From NCBI RefSeq assembly GCF_000756375.1, contig NZ_JNFD01000005.1, positions 1 through 44,421 on the forward strand: 44,421 nucleotides of DNA, read 5' to 3'. The DNA comes from Sphingopyxis sp. LC81. GTDB lineage: Bacteria; Pseudomonadota; Alphaproteobacteria; Sphingomonadales; Sphingomonadaceae. Of this stretch, positions 25,710-35,112 are shown piece by piece (the first letter of the stretch is position 1; each line of letters begins with the position of its first letter). A program made the position numbers and the translations under genes. The notes beneath the pieces are model-generated. The model ran no database searches. It was not told the origin of the DNA and was given only the letters and a program-made list of their open reading frames with translations.

Positions 25710-26963
25710 ATGCCGACACAGCGTTATAGCTATACCGCCATCACGCTTCACTGGCTCATCGCGCTGCTGCTGGCATTCCAGATCGCGCTCGGCTGGGCCC
25801 TCGAGGGGAACAACAGCCCCGAATTGTTTGCGCGATACCAACTGCACAAATCGATCGGCATCACGATCCTGCTGCTCAGCCTTGCGCGCCTTGCGGCGCG
25901 CCTGTTCACGCCGCGCCCGCCCGCGTCCGATGGCCCGGCATGGACCCGCGCGCTGGCCAGCACGGTGCACGGACTCTTCTACCTCGTGATGATCCTCGGC
26001 CCGATTACGGGGTGGCTGCTCGTCTCGACCGCGCGTGTTCAGGTCCCTACGCTGCTTTATGGGATCATCCCCTGGCCGCACCTGCCCGTTGGCCGGGGCT
26101 GGCACGAGCCCGCGGAATCGATCCACGGCGCGATGGCGTGGCTCGCGATCGGGCTGTTCGCGCTTCATATCGCGGGGGCGCTGCGTCACCAATGGCTGCT
26201 CGGCAAGCCCGAACTCCAGCGAATGATCCCCTTTGCGCGCGGCAAGGCGGCGGGGGGCGCCATCGGCGCGCTGGCGCTCGTCGGCGCCGCCTTTGTCGCA
26301 GGTCAGACAATCTATCCCGAACGGGTGCGGCCCGCCGCCGAAAAGGCGTCCCCGCCGCCGGTCGCTACCCCGACTACAGCGGCCATCGCTCCCGTGACGA
26401 AGGATGACGAAACAACTGCCATCGAAGCGACAGAGGAAGCGCCCGAAGAGATGGCCCAGCCGCTCGCCGACTGGACGGTCGCGTCGGGCGGACGGCTCGG
26501 CTTTACGGCGCGCTGGAATGGTGAAGCGGTCGATGGCCGTTTCGATCGCTGGCGCGCCGCGATCCGCTTCAGCCCTGACGATCTCGCCAAATCGACCATT
26601 CGCGTCACGGTCGACCTTGCTTCGGCCGACACCGGCGACGGGCAGCGCGACGATTCGTTGAAGAGCAGCGATTTCTTCGATGTCGGCGCGCACCCGAGCG
26701 CGGTCTTTAGCGCGCGCGACATCCGCCACCTCGGCGGGGAGAAATATGAGGCGCGCGGCACGCTCGATCTGCGCGGCGCCAGCAAGCCCGCGACGCTGCG
26801 TTTCACGTTGCGCATCGACGGCGACCGCGCACGCGTTGCCGGAACCGCGCGCATCGACCGCACCGCTTTCGGTGTCGGTCAGGGCGAATGGGCCGCAACC
26901 GACGCGATCGCCGCCGGGGTGGACATCGCCTTTTCCTTCAACGCGACGCGCCCGGCGTCCTGA
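25710..26963 (+). CDS. Cytochrome b561 fused to a YceI lipid-binding domain
   Basis: A 417-residue two-domain protein. Residues 1-175 form a four-helix prokaryotic cytochrome b561, with haem-ligand histidines in TLHWLIALL, QLHKSIGIT, SIHGAMAW and ALHIAGAL. An extra membrane segment (about 190-208) is followed by a proline/alanine/acid-rich linker (about 215-255). From about 260 to the end is a YceI domain (WTVASGGRLGFTARWNGEAVDG start, SSDFFDVGAHPSAVF in the middle). YceI lipocalin-like domains bind isoprenoid chains such as quinones in the periplasm. Separate b561 and yceI genes are often adjacent elsewhere; here they form one chain, so periplasmic quinone handling and membrane electron transfer are probably linked. 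ATG 25710 is preferred over the GTG at 25671. Confidence 0.88.
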   Translation: MPTQRYSYTAITLHWLIALLLAFQIALGWALEGNNSPELFARYQLHKSIGITILLLSLARLAARLFTPRPPASDGPAWTRALASTVHGLFYLVMILGPITGWLLVSTARVQVPTLLYGIIPWPHLPVGRGWHEPAESIHGAMAWLAIGLFALHIAGALRHQWLLGKPELQRMIPFARGKAAGGAIGALALVGAAFVAGQTIYPERVRPAAEKASPPPVATPTTAAIAPVTKDDETTAIEATEEAPEEMAQPLADWTVASGGRLGFTARWNGEAVDGRFDRWRAAIRFSPDDLAKSTIRVTVDLASADTGDGQRDDSLKSSDFFDVGAHPSAVFSARDIRHLGGEKYEARGTLDLRGASKPATLRFTLRIDGDRARVAGTARIDRTAFGVGQGEWAATDAIAAGVDIAFSFNATRPAS

Positions 26964-26967
26964 TCGA

Positions 26968-27558
26968 TCAGGGTGTCGGGCGCATCATGCCCCAGAAATG
27001 CGGGCCGCCGGGTACGTCCCATTGGACTTGCGTAACAAACCCGAGCCGTTCGTAGAGCGGTACATTTTCTGGCGTCGCCGTCTCGAGCCAGCAAGGCAGC
27101 CCGTCGGCATCGGCAACCATGGTTTGCGCGCGGATAATGCGTCCGCCATGCCCCTTGCCCTGATGCCCGGGGCGGACGCCGACATAATGGAGATACCAGA
27201 AGCGCCCCCTGGGGCGGTGGGCATCGATGCCGCCCTGCACCTTCAACCCCCGCGGCAATGCGGTGCCGAAGGTCGCGACGAGCGGGATGACGGTGCGCAG
27301 GAATTCGACTGGACCGCTATGCGCCTGTCCCGGTGCACGCCAGAGCGCCGCCGCCTCGTCGCCCGGCGAGCGCAGCGCGATCCCGGCACGGACGTCGGCG
27401 GGGACGAGGGTCCGAAACAGGCTATGGAGCGCGCGGGCGCGATGATCGGGATCGGGCAAGATCCACGATAGCGCGGGGTCGGTCTGAAACGCCTGAGCCA
27501 GTGTTTCGGCAACCGACGCCAGTTCGACGGGCCCTGCCGGCAAGATCATATCGGTCAT
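26968..27558 (-). CDS. GNAT-family N-acetyltransferase
   Basis: A 196-residue acetyl-CoA-dependent acyltransferase. The acetyl-CoA pyrophosphate loop is VRPGHQGKGHGGRII (about 127-141), followed by the strand/helix LPCWLETATPENVPLYERLGFV (ends LETATPEN and YERLGF), the usual GNAT ending. HYVGVRP is the strand-4 segment. Start MTDMILPAG at 27558 is chosen because GGGAGG lies 7 bp ahead; the longer frame to 27603 lacks such a site. It is convergent with the b561-YceI gene (4 bp between stops) and upstream of nothing obviously related. Substrate unknown. Confidence 0.85.
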   Translation of the reverse strand: MTDMILPAGPVELASVAETLAQAFQTDPALSWILPDPDHRARALHSLFRTLVPADVRAGIALRSPGDEAAALWRAPGQAHSGPVEFLRTVIPLVATFGTALPRGLKVQGGIDAHRPRGRFWYLHYVGVRPGHQGKGHGGRIIRAQTMVADADGLPCWLETATPENVPLYERLGFVTQVQWDVPGGPHFWGMMRPTP

Positions 27559-27605
27559 CGCGCCTCCCAGCACCAGAGGAGCAGCTGTTGCGCCGCTTGG
27601 CAAGA

Positions 27606-28265
27606 CTAGCGCGGCCGTTTCTCAAGCCGCAGGGCCCAGGCATAGCCGCGATAGAGCCGCGTCACTGCGAGCCGCGCGCCGGCATCGTTCGCGGCCTCGC
27701 GCGCGGCTTCGACCAACAGCGCGCGCGGTTCGACATGAAAGCGCGCGAGCCAGGCGAACAGCGCGCCGCGGAACCAGTCGGGCATATCCTCCTGCTGGCC
27801 GAAATCGACGATGTGCAGCGATCCATAGGTCGACAGGTGGCGTATCGCTTCGCGGATCGCGCCTTGCCAGTCGGGGATCATCGACAGTGTATAGCTTTGA
27901 AAGATGCGATCGAAACTGGCGGTGCGGAACAGCGCGTTCGGGTCGAAACCCGTCGCGTCGGCCCGCGCCACGCTCACTCTTCGGGTCAGCCCCGCGTGGG
28001 CGATCGCGGCGCGCGCGGTCTTCAGCATCTCTTCCGAGATATCGATGCCATGGAATTTCGCGCCGGGCCAGCAGCGCGCGGCCGCGATCAGGTTGCGCCC
28101 GGTGCCGCAGCCGATTTCGAGCACATGCCCCCCGACCGGCGGCGTCAGCTCGTCGATCAACCGGTCGCGCCCCAGCAGATAATATTTGCGCGTCAGGTTA
28201 TAGATATGACGCTGACCGCGATAGACGCCGTCCATGCGTGCGGCGTGCCCCTCCCCCCCGGTCAT
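27606..28265 (-). CDS. btaB: Betaine-lipid N-methyltransferase BtaB
   Basis: SAM-dependent methyltransferase that adds three methyl groups to diacylglycerylhomoserine, giving the phosphorus-free betaine lipid DGTS. The 219-residue protein has the SAM motif HVLEIGCGTGRNLI (47-60), the acidic residue after beta-2 in FHGIDISEEML, and ADATGFD and FDRIFQSYTLSMIPDW further on. The N-terminus (MDGVYRGQRHIYNLTRKYYLLGRD-type, near 11-34) resembles Rhodobacter BtaB. By itself the protein could be another small-molecule methyltransferase. The call rests on its place 4 bp after a clear btaA, with its ribosome site (AAGG) lying just ahead of the btaA stop. Symbol given on that basis. Confidence 0.88.
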   Translation of the reverse strand: MTGGEGHAARMDGVYRGQRHIYNLTRKYYLLGRDRLIDELTPPVGGHVLEIGCGTGRNLIAAARCWPGAKFHGIDISEEMLKTARAAIAHAGLTRRVSVARADATGFDPNALFRTASFDRIFQSYTLSMIPDWQGAIREAIRHLSTYGSLHIVDFGQQEDMPDWFRGALFAWLARFHVEPRALLVEAAREAANDAGARLAVTRLYRGYAWALRLEKRPR

Positions 28266-28269
28266 GGCA

Positions 28270-29487
28270 TCAGCCTTTCAGGATATAGAGATGGACCCCG
28301 CCATAAATGGCCGAGCGGTCGCGCCGCGTGTAATCGAGTGATTCCGCAGCGCGATAATCCCACCGCCCTAGCAGGTCGTCGGGAAGCCGCCCTGGAAGCA
28401 GGGTCGGTTCGGCGGCGGTACGGAAGAGCACGCGCGCGCCGGGCCGCGCCGTGCGGGTGACCTCACTCCACAGCGCGATCAGTTGCGCGTCGCTCATCCA
28501 GTCCTGTGCGTCGAGGAAGATATAGCGGTCGAAGCTCGTCGCATCGGCGGCGGCCAGCATGTCGGTCATGTTCGCGTGGAGCATCGTGACCCGCTCGGCA
28601 CGCGTCTTGACGGCCGCATAATGGACGGTCTGCAGATAGGGCGGCAACGACGCGGCCGCGTGCTTGCCATAGCCGCGGCCAAAGGCCTGCCAGGCGAAAT
28701 AGTTGTTCTCGAGCGGGAAGTCGCAGGTCAGCTTTTCGAGGCGACCGCGCAGGACATCGGCCATCGGCTTCCCGTCGGCCAGCGCGTCATATTGTGCCGG
28801 CGGAATGCCTAGCCCGAACAGCGACGAGCGCTGGTCGGTGACCCAGCGGATGAACTTGCGGTCGAAGAAGGGGGCGAATTTCGTTTCGAAAATCGCGCGC
28901 TGTTCCGCGATCGTCTTCGCTTCGAGGAACTGGCGCGGATCGACGCGGTGCATCCGGGCGACCAGATGGGCCAGCCCGATAAAGCTGCCGAGCAATCCGC
29001 GCTTGTAGAGGCCGTGCGCAAAGCCGTTGATCCGGCGCCGCCCGACGAGGTCGCGGCCTTCCCAATAGCGCCGGCTCGTCTCGTCGAGGTGTGGGCGGAC
29101 GAAGGCGCGATAATCGGCGATATTCCTGCTGCTGTCGGCGTCGGCAAAAAAGCGGCGAAGGCTGGCGTGATCGGGCAGCCGCTCGATCGCCACGCGTTTC
29201 AGATTGTTGAGGGCGACATGCGCGGTGTTGAGATCGACCGCGACGATCTCCGCCGGGTCGGCGGTCAGATAGGAAAAGACGTTGCAGCCCCCGCTCGCGA
29301 TCGTCGCGATCCGGTTGCCCGGCTCGATCGCCAGCGCCTCCATGTCGACGACCGGGTCTTCCCATATCTGGGCATAGACGAGGCCCTTGAACGCCAGCGC
29401 AAAAGCGCGGTCGAGCAGGCGTTGTTTCTGCTCGCCATCCTCACGAACGACGGCGGCGGCGATCTTGCGATTGGGTTGGCTGGCCAT
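28270..29487 (-). CDS. btaA: S-adenosylmethionine:diacylglycerol 3-amino-3-carboxypropyltransferase BtaA
   Basis: Moves the aminocarboxypropyl group of SAM to diacylglycerol, the first step of DGTS betaine-lipid synthesis. The 405-residue protein is a DUF3419-family member. It shows GLVYAQIWEDPVVDMEAL near the N-terminus, the SAM-binding ASGGCNVFSYLT and VAVDLNTAHVALNNLK, and later YIFLDAQDWMSD, all typical of BtaA. Start MASQPNRKIAAAV at 29487 is used; the frame extends 14 codons further but with poorer start context. In Rhodobacter and Sinorhizobium these genes replace phospholipids with DGTS under phosphate limitation. A possible Pho box lies about 75 bp upstream. It is followed directly by btaB. 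Confidence 0.92.
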   Translation of the reverse strand: MASQPNRKIAAAVVREDGEQKQRLLDRAFALAFKGLVYAQIWEDPVVDMEALAIEPGNRIATIASGGCNVFSYLTADPAEIVAVDLNTAHVALNNLKRVAIERLPDHASLRRFFADADSSRNIADYRAFVRPHLDETSRRYWEGRDLVGRRRINGFAHGLYKRGLLGSFIGLAHLVARMHRVDPRQFLEAKTIAEQRAIFETKFAPFFDRKFIRWVTDQRSSLFGLGIPPAQYDALADGKPMADVLRGRLEKLTCDFPLENNYFAWQAFGRGYGKHAAASLPPYLQTVHYAAVKTRAERVTMLHANMTDMLAAADATSFDRYIFLDAQDWMSDAQLIALWSEVTRTARPGARVLFRTAAEPTLLPGRLPDDLLGRWDYRAAESLDYTRRDRSAIYGGVHLYILKG

Positions 29488-29562
29488 GCGAATGGGTTCC
29501 CTGGACAATGTTGATCCGGGGCCGCGCATGGCAGGCTTTCATGCGATTTCCGTGCCGGTTCG

Positions 29563-29580
29563 ATGACAATCCGGCGACAG
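29563..29580 (-). promoter_or_regulatory. Possible Pho box upstream of btaA
   Basis: On the minus strand CTGTCGC (29580-29574), four bases, then TTGTCAT (29569-29563) form two direct repeats at the 11-bp spacing of PhoB sites (consensus unit CTGTCAT). They match 5 and 6 of 7 positions. The site is 75 bp before the btaA ATG. No good -10 element is visible downstream, so this is tentative; the known PhoB control of btaAB in other alphaproteobacteria raises its likelihood. Confidence 0.45.
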
Positions 29581-29609
29581 CATCAAAAAGATACGCCGCC
29601 GGATCGAGA

Positions 29610-30062
29610 TCAATCGCGGCAATAACCCTCGCCGGTCTTGACGATCAGGCATTCCTTCTTGCCGAAGAGATTTTTGAGGCCGGTTTCGTCACCGGTGCCG
29701 CGGCGCAGGCTCAGTTCCTCGGTGCCGCGCTTGAACTTGATGCCATGCTCGCTGTCCTCGCCGTCATAGGTCCCCTTGGTGTCGAGGTCCGACTGCATCT
29801 CCAGCTTGTACTTGCCCGGCGCGGCAGTCGTGATCGTGGCGTACATGCCTTCGACCCCGGTCCATTTTCCCGCCCAGCTCGCGAAGCGATGCGGCGCGGT
29901 CGCGGGATCGGTCGCCTCGGCGCCTTCGGGCGGCGCGGTTTCGACCGGAACCTCGGTCGTCGTCGCATCGGTCGGCGCAGGCGCGGGCGCCTCTGCCTTT
30001 TCACAGCCGGCCAACAGCACCAGCGCCGCGGCGCTCGCCAAAATTGCACTCTTCTGCATCAT
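29610..30062 (-). CDS. Small lipoprotein of unknown function
   Basis: A 150-residue predicted outer- or inner-membrane lipoprotein: signal peptide MMQKSAILASAAALVLLAGC with lipobox LAGC, lipidation at C20. A Pro/Ala/Thr-rich linker (20-57) leads to a compact domain (about 60-150) with GKWTGVEGMYATI, a KYKLEMQSDLDTKGTYDGEDS stretch (ends KYKLEM and DGEDS) and a final pair of cysteines (KECLIV and GYCRD) that could form a disulfide. I do not recognise the family. The frame is open upstream, but GGAGAAG directly before ATG 30062 marks this start. It lies 50 bp after the dehydratase-like gene and 122 bp before btaA. Confidence 0.8.
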   Translation of the reverse strand: MMQKSAILASAAALVLLAGCEKAEAPAPAPTDATTTEVPVETAPPEGAEATDPATAPHRFASWAGKWTGVEGMYATITTAAPGKYKLEMQSDLDTKGTYDGEDSEHGIKFKRGTEELSLRRGTGDETGLKNLFGKKECLIVKTGEGYCRD

Positions 30063-30091
30063 GCTTCTCCTTCCCCGTCCAAACGCATGCC

Positions 30092-30109
30092 GGCGGATAA
30101 GTTTCCGCC
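30092..30109 (-). terminator. Hairpin after the dehydratase-like gene
   Basis: GGCGGA and TCCGCC form a 6-bp stem with a 6-base loop, four bases after the stop codon of the dehydratase-like gene on the minus strand. There is no clear T-run, so termination would be weak or Rho-assisted. Confidence 0.35.
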
Positions 30110-30112
30110 AGC

Positions 30113-31102
30113 CTATTCGGTAATGATTTCCGCGAACTTCAACGGATCGACATTGCCGCCCGACAGTGTGACGAGCGTCGCGTCGGTCAGCGGCACCTTG
30201 CCTGCGAGCACCGCCGCGAGTGCCGCCGCGCCGCCCGGCTCGACGACGAGGTGCAGTTTCTCGAACACCGTGCGCATCGCATGGCGCACTTCGCTGCGCG
30301 TCACGACGACACCGCGCACCCCGCGCGCCTGCAGCACCGCGAAGTTGATCGGCCAGGTTTCGGGGGTCTGCAGCGCGTCGCACTCGGTGGGATAAGCCAT
30401 ATCCTCGACCGACAATATTTCGCCCGCGGCAAGGCTCCGCGTCACATCGTCCCAGCCCTCGGGTTCGACCGCGATGATTTCCGCGTCGGGCAGCGCAAGC
30501 GCGAGCCCCGCCGACAGACCACCGCCGCCGCAGCAGGCAACGACCTTGTCGGGACCGCCAATCCCGCGCGCGGCCATCTGCGCCTTCGCTTCGGTTCCGG
30601 CGCTGCCCTGCCCCTCGATGATCCACGGGTCGCCATAGGCATGGACGAGCGTCCCGCCGCGCTGTTCGAGCAGTGTCGCCGCGACCGCATCGCGCGATTC
30701 GGTGACGCGGTCATAAAGCACGACCTCGGCGCCGAGCTGGCGCGTCGCGGCGAGCTTCATCGCCGGCGCATTGCTCGGCATCACGATCGTCGCCCTGATC
30801 CCGAGCCGCTTCGCCGCCCAGGCGACGCCCTGCGCGTGATTGCCGCTCGACACGCCGACGACCCCCGCCGCCGCCTGTTCGGGCGTCAGGTCAGTGAGCC
30901 GGTGCCAGGCGCCGCGGATCTTGAACGCGCCCACCGGTTGCAGGCATTCGGCCTTGCACCAGATCGTCTTGCCGTCGATTTCGAGCGGCAGCAGCGGTGT
31001 TTGCGGCAGCAATGCAGCGACTTTCGCCGCGGCGCGTTCGACACCCGCGAGCGTGGGTGCGCGGTTCGGGTTGAGCAAGGGATCGGGGCTTTGCTGTGTC
31101 AT
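30113..31102 (-). CDS. Threonine/serine dehydratase-like PLP enzyme
   Basis: Fold-type II PLP enzyme of 329 residues. The PLP lysine is K61 in GAFKIRGAW, the phosphate loop is the glycine-rich ACCGGGGLSAGLA (about 188-200), and the C-terminal SGGNVD motif is present. SSGNHAQGVAWAAK (about 89-102) is the substrate loop. There is no regulatory ACT domain, so it is the short form shared by catabolic threonine dehydratases, serine racemases and hydroxyaspartate dehydratases; the exact substrate cannot be assigned. An AGGA ribosome site precedes the ATG. It is transcribed divergently from the carboxyspermidine dehydrogenase gene, with 64 bp between the starts. Confidence 0.85.
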   Translation of the reverse strand: MTQQSPDPLLNPNRAPTLAGVERAAAKVAALLPQTPLLPLEIDGKTIWCKAECLQPVGAFKIRGAWHRLTDLTPEQAAAGVVGVSSGNHAQGVAWAAKRLGIRATIVMPSNAPAMKLAATRQLGAEVVLYDRVTESRDAVAATLLEQRGGTLVHAYGDPWIIEGQGSAGTEAKAQMAARGIGGPDKVVACCGGGGLSAGLALALPDAEIIAVEPEGWDDVTRSLAAGEILSVEDMAYPTECDALQTPETWPINFAVLQARGVRGVVVTRSEVRHAMRTVFEKLHLVVEPGGAAALAAVLAGKVPLTDATLVTLSGGNVDPLKFAEIITE

Positions 31103-31166
31103 GGCTTCGTCCTATAGGGCCGGCCATACAAGACAAGCCACATAGGTAGGCGCAGGAGGTTTTTCG

Positions 31167-32375
<1,209 letters not shown>

Positions 32376-32427
32376 TTGCTGCGCCGGGGCGGCCAACCCC
32401 CGCGCCGGTGTCCGCAAAGGAAAATCG

Positions 32428-32778
32428 ATGACCGCCTACCTCGCGCCGATCGGGCTGCTGTTCGTCTCGAACATCTTTATGACCTTCGCCTGGTACGGGC
32501 AGCTCGGCGCGGTGTCGCGGCCGATCTGGCTCGCGGTGCTGATCGCGTGGGGCATCGCCTTTTTCGAATATTGCCTCGTCGTGCCCGCGAACCGCATCGG
32601 CTATGGCGTTTATAGCGCTGCCGAACTCAAGACCTTGCAGGAAGTCATCACACTGGTCATATTCGCCGGGTTCGCGGTCTTCTGGCTCGGTGAGAAGCTG
32701 ACCTTGAACCATCTCGTCGGCTTCGGTCTGATTGCGGCGGGGGCGTTCTTCATCTTCAAGGGACCGATAACGGTCTGA
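32428..32778 (+). CDS. DUF486 (DMT-superfamily) small membrane protein
   Basis: A 116-residue protein of four hydrophobic segments (about 4-24, 32-50, 70-88 and 94-112). It includes TFAWYGQLG, FFEYCLVVPANRIGYG with the conserved glutamate in a membrane segment, and LGEKLTLNHLVGFGLIAAGAFF. This matches DUF486, a group related to small multidrug-resistance/drug-metabolite transporters. An AAAGGAAAA ribosome site precedes the ATG. It is placed exactly between the two enzymes that turn putrescine into spermidine. Because the SMR pair MdtIJ exports spermidine in E. coli, a polyamine-export role is a reasonable guess, but DUF486 function is not established. Confidence 0.85.
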   Translation: MTAYLAPIGLLFVSNIFMTFAWYGQLGAVSRPIWLAVLIAWGIAFFEYCLVVPANRIGYGVYSAAELKTLQEVITLVIFAGFAVFWLGEKLTLNHLVGFGLIAAGAFFIFKGPITV

Positions 32779-32795
32779 CAGGAATATACAGCGAC

Positions 32796-33968
32796 ATGGA
32801 AACCCGTGCCGGCGACCCCGGAGCCTTTGCCCGCTTCGACCTGACCAGCGTGCCCTCCCCAGCCTTCGTCGTCGATGCCGCGAAGGTGCGCGCCAATCTG
32901 GCAGTGCTCCGCCATATCGGCGACGCGTCGGGCGCGCGCGTGCTTGCGGCGCTCAAGGCCTTTTCGATGTGGTCGCTCGGGCCCGTCGTCGCCGAATATC
33001 TCGACGGCGTCTGCGCATCGGGGCTCTATGAAGCCCGGCTGGGCCGCGGCGAATATGGCGGCGAGGTCGCGACCTATTGCGCCGGATACAAGGAAGCCGA
33101 CCTGCCCGAAATCGCGGCGCTGTCGGATCACCTCATCTTCAACTCGCCGGGTCAGATCGCGCGCTTCCGCCCGCTACTCGACGAGCTTCGCGCCAAGGGC
33201 GAGAGCTTCGACATTGGCCTCCGCATCAACCCGATGCACAGCGAGGGCGAGGTCGCGAAATACGACCCCGCCGCGCCGTGCAGCCGCCTTGGCTTCCCGG
33301 TGACCCAGCTGCTCCCCGAACATATGGAGGGCATCGACGGCATCCATATGCACAGCCTGTGCGAACAGGATTTCCCGCCGCTCCAGCGCACTTGGGAAGC
33401 GGTGCAGCCGATGCTGCGCCCCTTCTTCAACCAGCTCAAATGGATCAATTTCGGCGGCGGCCACCATGTGACGCGCGCCGATTATCAGGTCGACGACCTC
33501 ATCGCCTTCCTGAAACAGGTCCGCGCATCGACCGACTGCGACGTGATGATCGAACCCGGAGAAGCGATCGCGCTCGATGCGGGCATTCTCGTCGGCGAAA
33601 TACTCGACCTGTTCGACAATGGCATGGCGATCGGCATCACCGATATTTCGGCGACCTGCCATATGCCCGACGTGATCGAGGCGCCCTATCGCCCCGCGAT
33701 GCTGGGCGAAGGCAGCGAAGGCATGCCGGTGCGCCTTGGCGGCCCGTCGTGCCTCGCCGGCGACGTCATCGGCGACTATCGCCTGCCCGGCGGCGCGCGC
33801 ATCGGGCAACGCTTCGCCTTCCTCGACCAGGCGCATTATTCGATGGTGAAGACGAACACCTTCAACGGCGTGCCGCTGCCGTCGATCTGGCTTTGGGACA
33901 GCGAAAGCGATAAGCTCCGGCTGATCCGCGAATTCGGTTACGAGGATTTCAAGACGCGGCTGGGTTAG
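32796..33968 (+). CDS. nspC: Carboxynorspermidine/carboxyspermidine decarboxylase
   Basis: Fold-III PLP decarboxylase that removes the carboxyl group of carboxyspermidine, giving spermidine. The 390-residue protein has the PLP lysine K54 in LAALKAFSMWS, HMHSLCEQ near 183, the glycine loop NFGGGHHVTRADY near 214-226, the EPGEAIAL segment and a C-terminal FLDQAHYSMVKTNTFNG motif. These are diagnostic for NspC and distinct from ornithine or diaminopimelate decarboxylases. It begins 17 bp after the DUF486 gene. Sphingopyxis and related genera are reported to contain mainly spermidine, in line with this pathway. Confidence 0.94.
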   Translation: METRAGDPGAFARFDLTSVPSPAFVVDAAKVRANLAVLRHIGDASGARVLAALKAFSMWSLGPVVAEYLDGVCASGLYEARLGRGEYGGEVATYCAGYKEADLPEIAALSDHLIFNSPGQIARFRPLLDELRAKGESFDIGLRINPMHSEGEVAKYDPAAPCSRLGFPVTQLLPEHMEGIDGIHMHSLCEQDFPPLQRTWEAVQPMLRPFFNQLKWINFGGGHHVTRADYQVDDLIAFLKQVRASTDCDVMIEPGEAIALDAGILVGEILDLFDNGMAIGITDISATCHMPDVIEAPYRPAMLGEGSEGMPVRLGGPSCLAGDVIGDYRLPGGARIGQRFAFLDQAHYSMVKTNTFNGVPLPSIWLWDSESDKLRLIREFGYEDFKTRLG

Positions 33969-33999
33969 CGACGAGCCGCGCGACGGCAGGAGTGGGTCT

Positions 34000-35100
34000 T
34001 TGGATCGACGGCATTTTCTGCGCGCCGGTGCGGGCGTGGCACTGGCGCCCGCGATATGGGCCTGCGGCGAGGCGAGCAACAACATGGTCCAAGCCGGTCC
34101 CCGCTACGAAATGCCGCTGGAATCAGAACCGCACGAGCGGACGCTGATGCAATGGCCGGTCAATCTGGACGTCTATGACCGCGCGTCGTTAAGGCACGTA
34201 CAGCGCGCTATTGCGCGGATTGCCAACACGATTGTACGCCATGAACCCGTCGCGATGCTGGTAGCGAACGCCGATGCGGCAAGCGCACGCTCGCTGCTGG
34301 CCGGCGAGGTCGAGCTTTGGGACATCCCGACCGACGATCTGTGGTGCCGCGATTCCGGACCGACCTTTGTTCGCGACGCTTCCGGCAAGCTCGCTGTCGC
34401 GCATATCCGGTTCAATGGCTGGGGCAACAAACAGCCGCATGCCAATGACGCCCTGATTGCAGGCCGCGTGGCCGAGCGGCTGGGAATGCCGCTGATCGAA
34501 ACGGGTCTTGTCGGCGAGCAGGGCGGGGTCGAACATGATGGCGCGGGAACGCTGCTCGCGCATGCAAGCTGCTGGGTGAATCCCAACCGCAACCGGATGA
34601 GCCAGAACGAGGTGGGCGAAAAGCTGCTGCAGGCGCTTGGCGGCAAGAAGATGATCTGGGCGCCCGGCATCGCGGGCAAGGACATCACCGACTATCATAT
34701 CGACGCGCTGGCGCGGTTCGTCGGGCCGGGCAAGCTGTTGATCCAGTTGGGCGACACGATCGATCCCGATGACCCATGGTCGGTGTCGGGGCACGAAACG
34801 CTCGAAATCCTGCAGCAGTCAACCGACGCACGAGGGAAGAGGCTCGAAATCCTTCGCCTGCCCGATCCGGTGGATATCCGGTCGGCCGAGCCCGACTTTG
34901 TTGCCAGCTATGTCAATTATTACGTCTGCAACGGCGCCGTCATCGCGGCGCAGTTCGGCGACACGGCCGCCGACGGCCGCGCGCGCGAAATGCTGCAAGC
35001 GCTCTATCCCGGGCGCACGATCGAGATGATCGAGATCGATGCGATCGGCGAATCGGGCGGCGGCATTCACTGCGCTACGCAGCAGCAGCCGAAAGCCTGA
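34000..35100 (+). CDS. Agmatine-deiminase-family protein with Tat signal
   Basis: A 366-residue member of the porphyromonas-type peptidylarginine/agmatine deiminase family (guanidine-modifying superfamily). The likely nucleophile is C358 in GGGIHCATQQQP. The His/Asp of DITDYHIDALARF and the acidic residues around DDLWCRDSGPTF and EQGGVEHDGAG are kept. The N-terminus is a twin-arginine signal, DRRHFLRAGAGVALAPAIW, followed by AC, so the enzyme is probably exported and possibly lipid-anchored. The start is TTG with GGAG 7 bp ahead; no ATG gives this signal. Known agmatine deiminases (AguA) are cytoplasmic and make N-carbamoylputrescine, so an exported version 31 bp after nspC may use another guanidino substrate. 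Confidence 0.87.
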   Translation: MDRRHFLRAGAGVALAPAIWACGEASNNMVQAGPRYEMPLESEPHERTLMQWPVNLDVYDRASLRHVQRAIARIANTIVRHEPVAMLVANADAASARSLLAGEVELWDIPTDDLWCRDSGPTFVRDASGKLAVAHIRFNGWGNKQPHANDALIAGRVAERLGMPLIETGLVGEQGGVEHDGAGTLLAHASCWVNPNRNRMSQNEVGEKLLQALGGKKMIWAPGIAGKDITDYHIDALARFVGPGKLLIQLGDTIDPDDPWSVSGHETLEILQQSTDARGKRLEILRLPDPVDIRSAEPDFVASYVNYYVCNGAVIAAQFGDTAADGRAREMLQALYPGRTIEMIEIDAIGESGGGIHCATQQQPKA

Positions 35101-35112
35101 TCGCACCAATTC

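Noticed and set aside
30063..30626. Upstream extension of the lipoprotein frame into the dehydratase gene
   Set aside because: The added residues are the dehydratase gene read in another frame; the signal peptide and ribosome site place the start at 30062.
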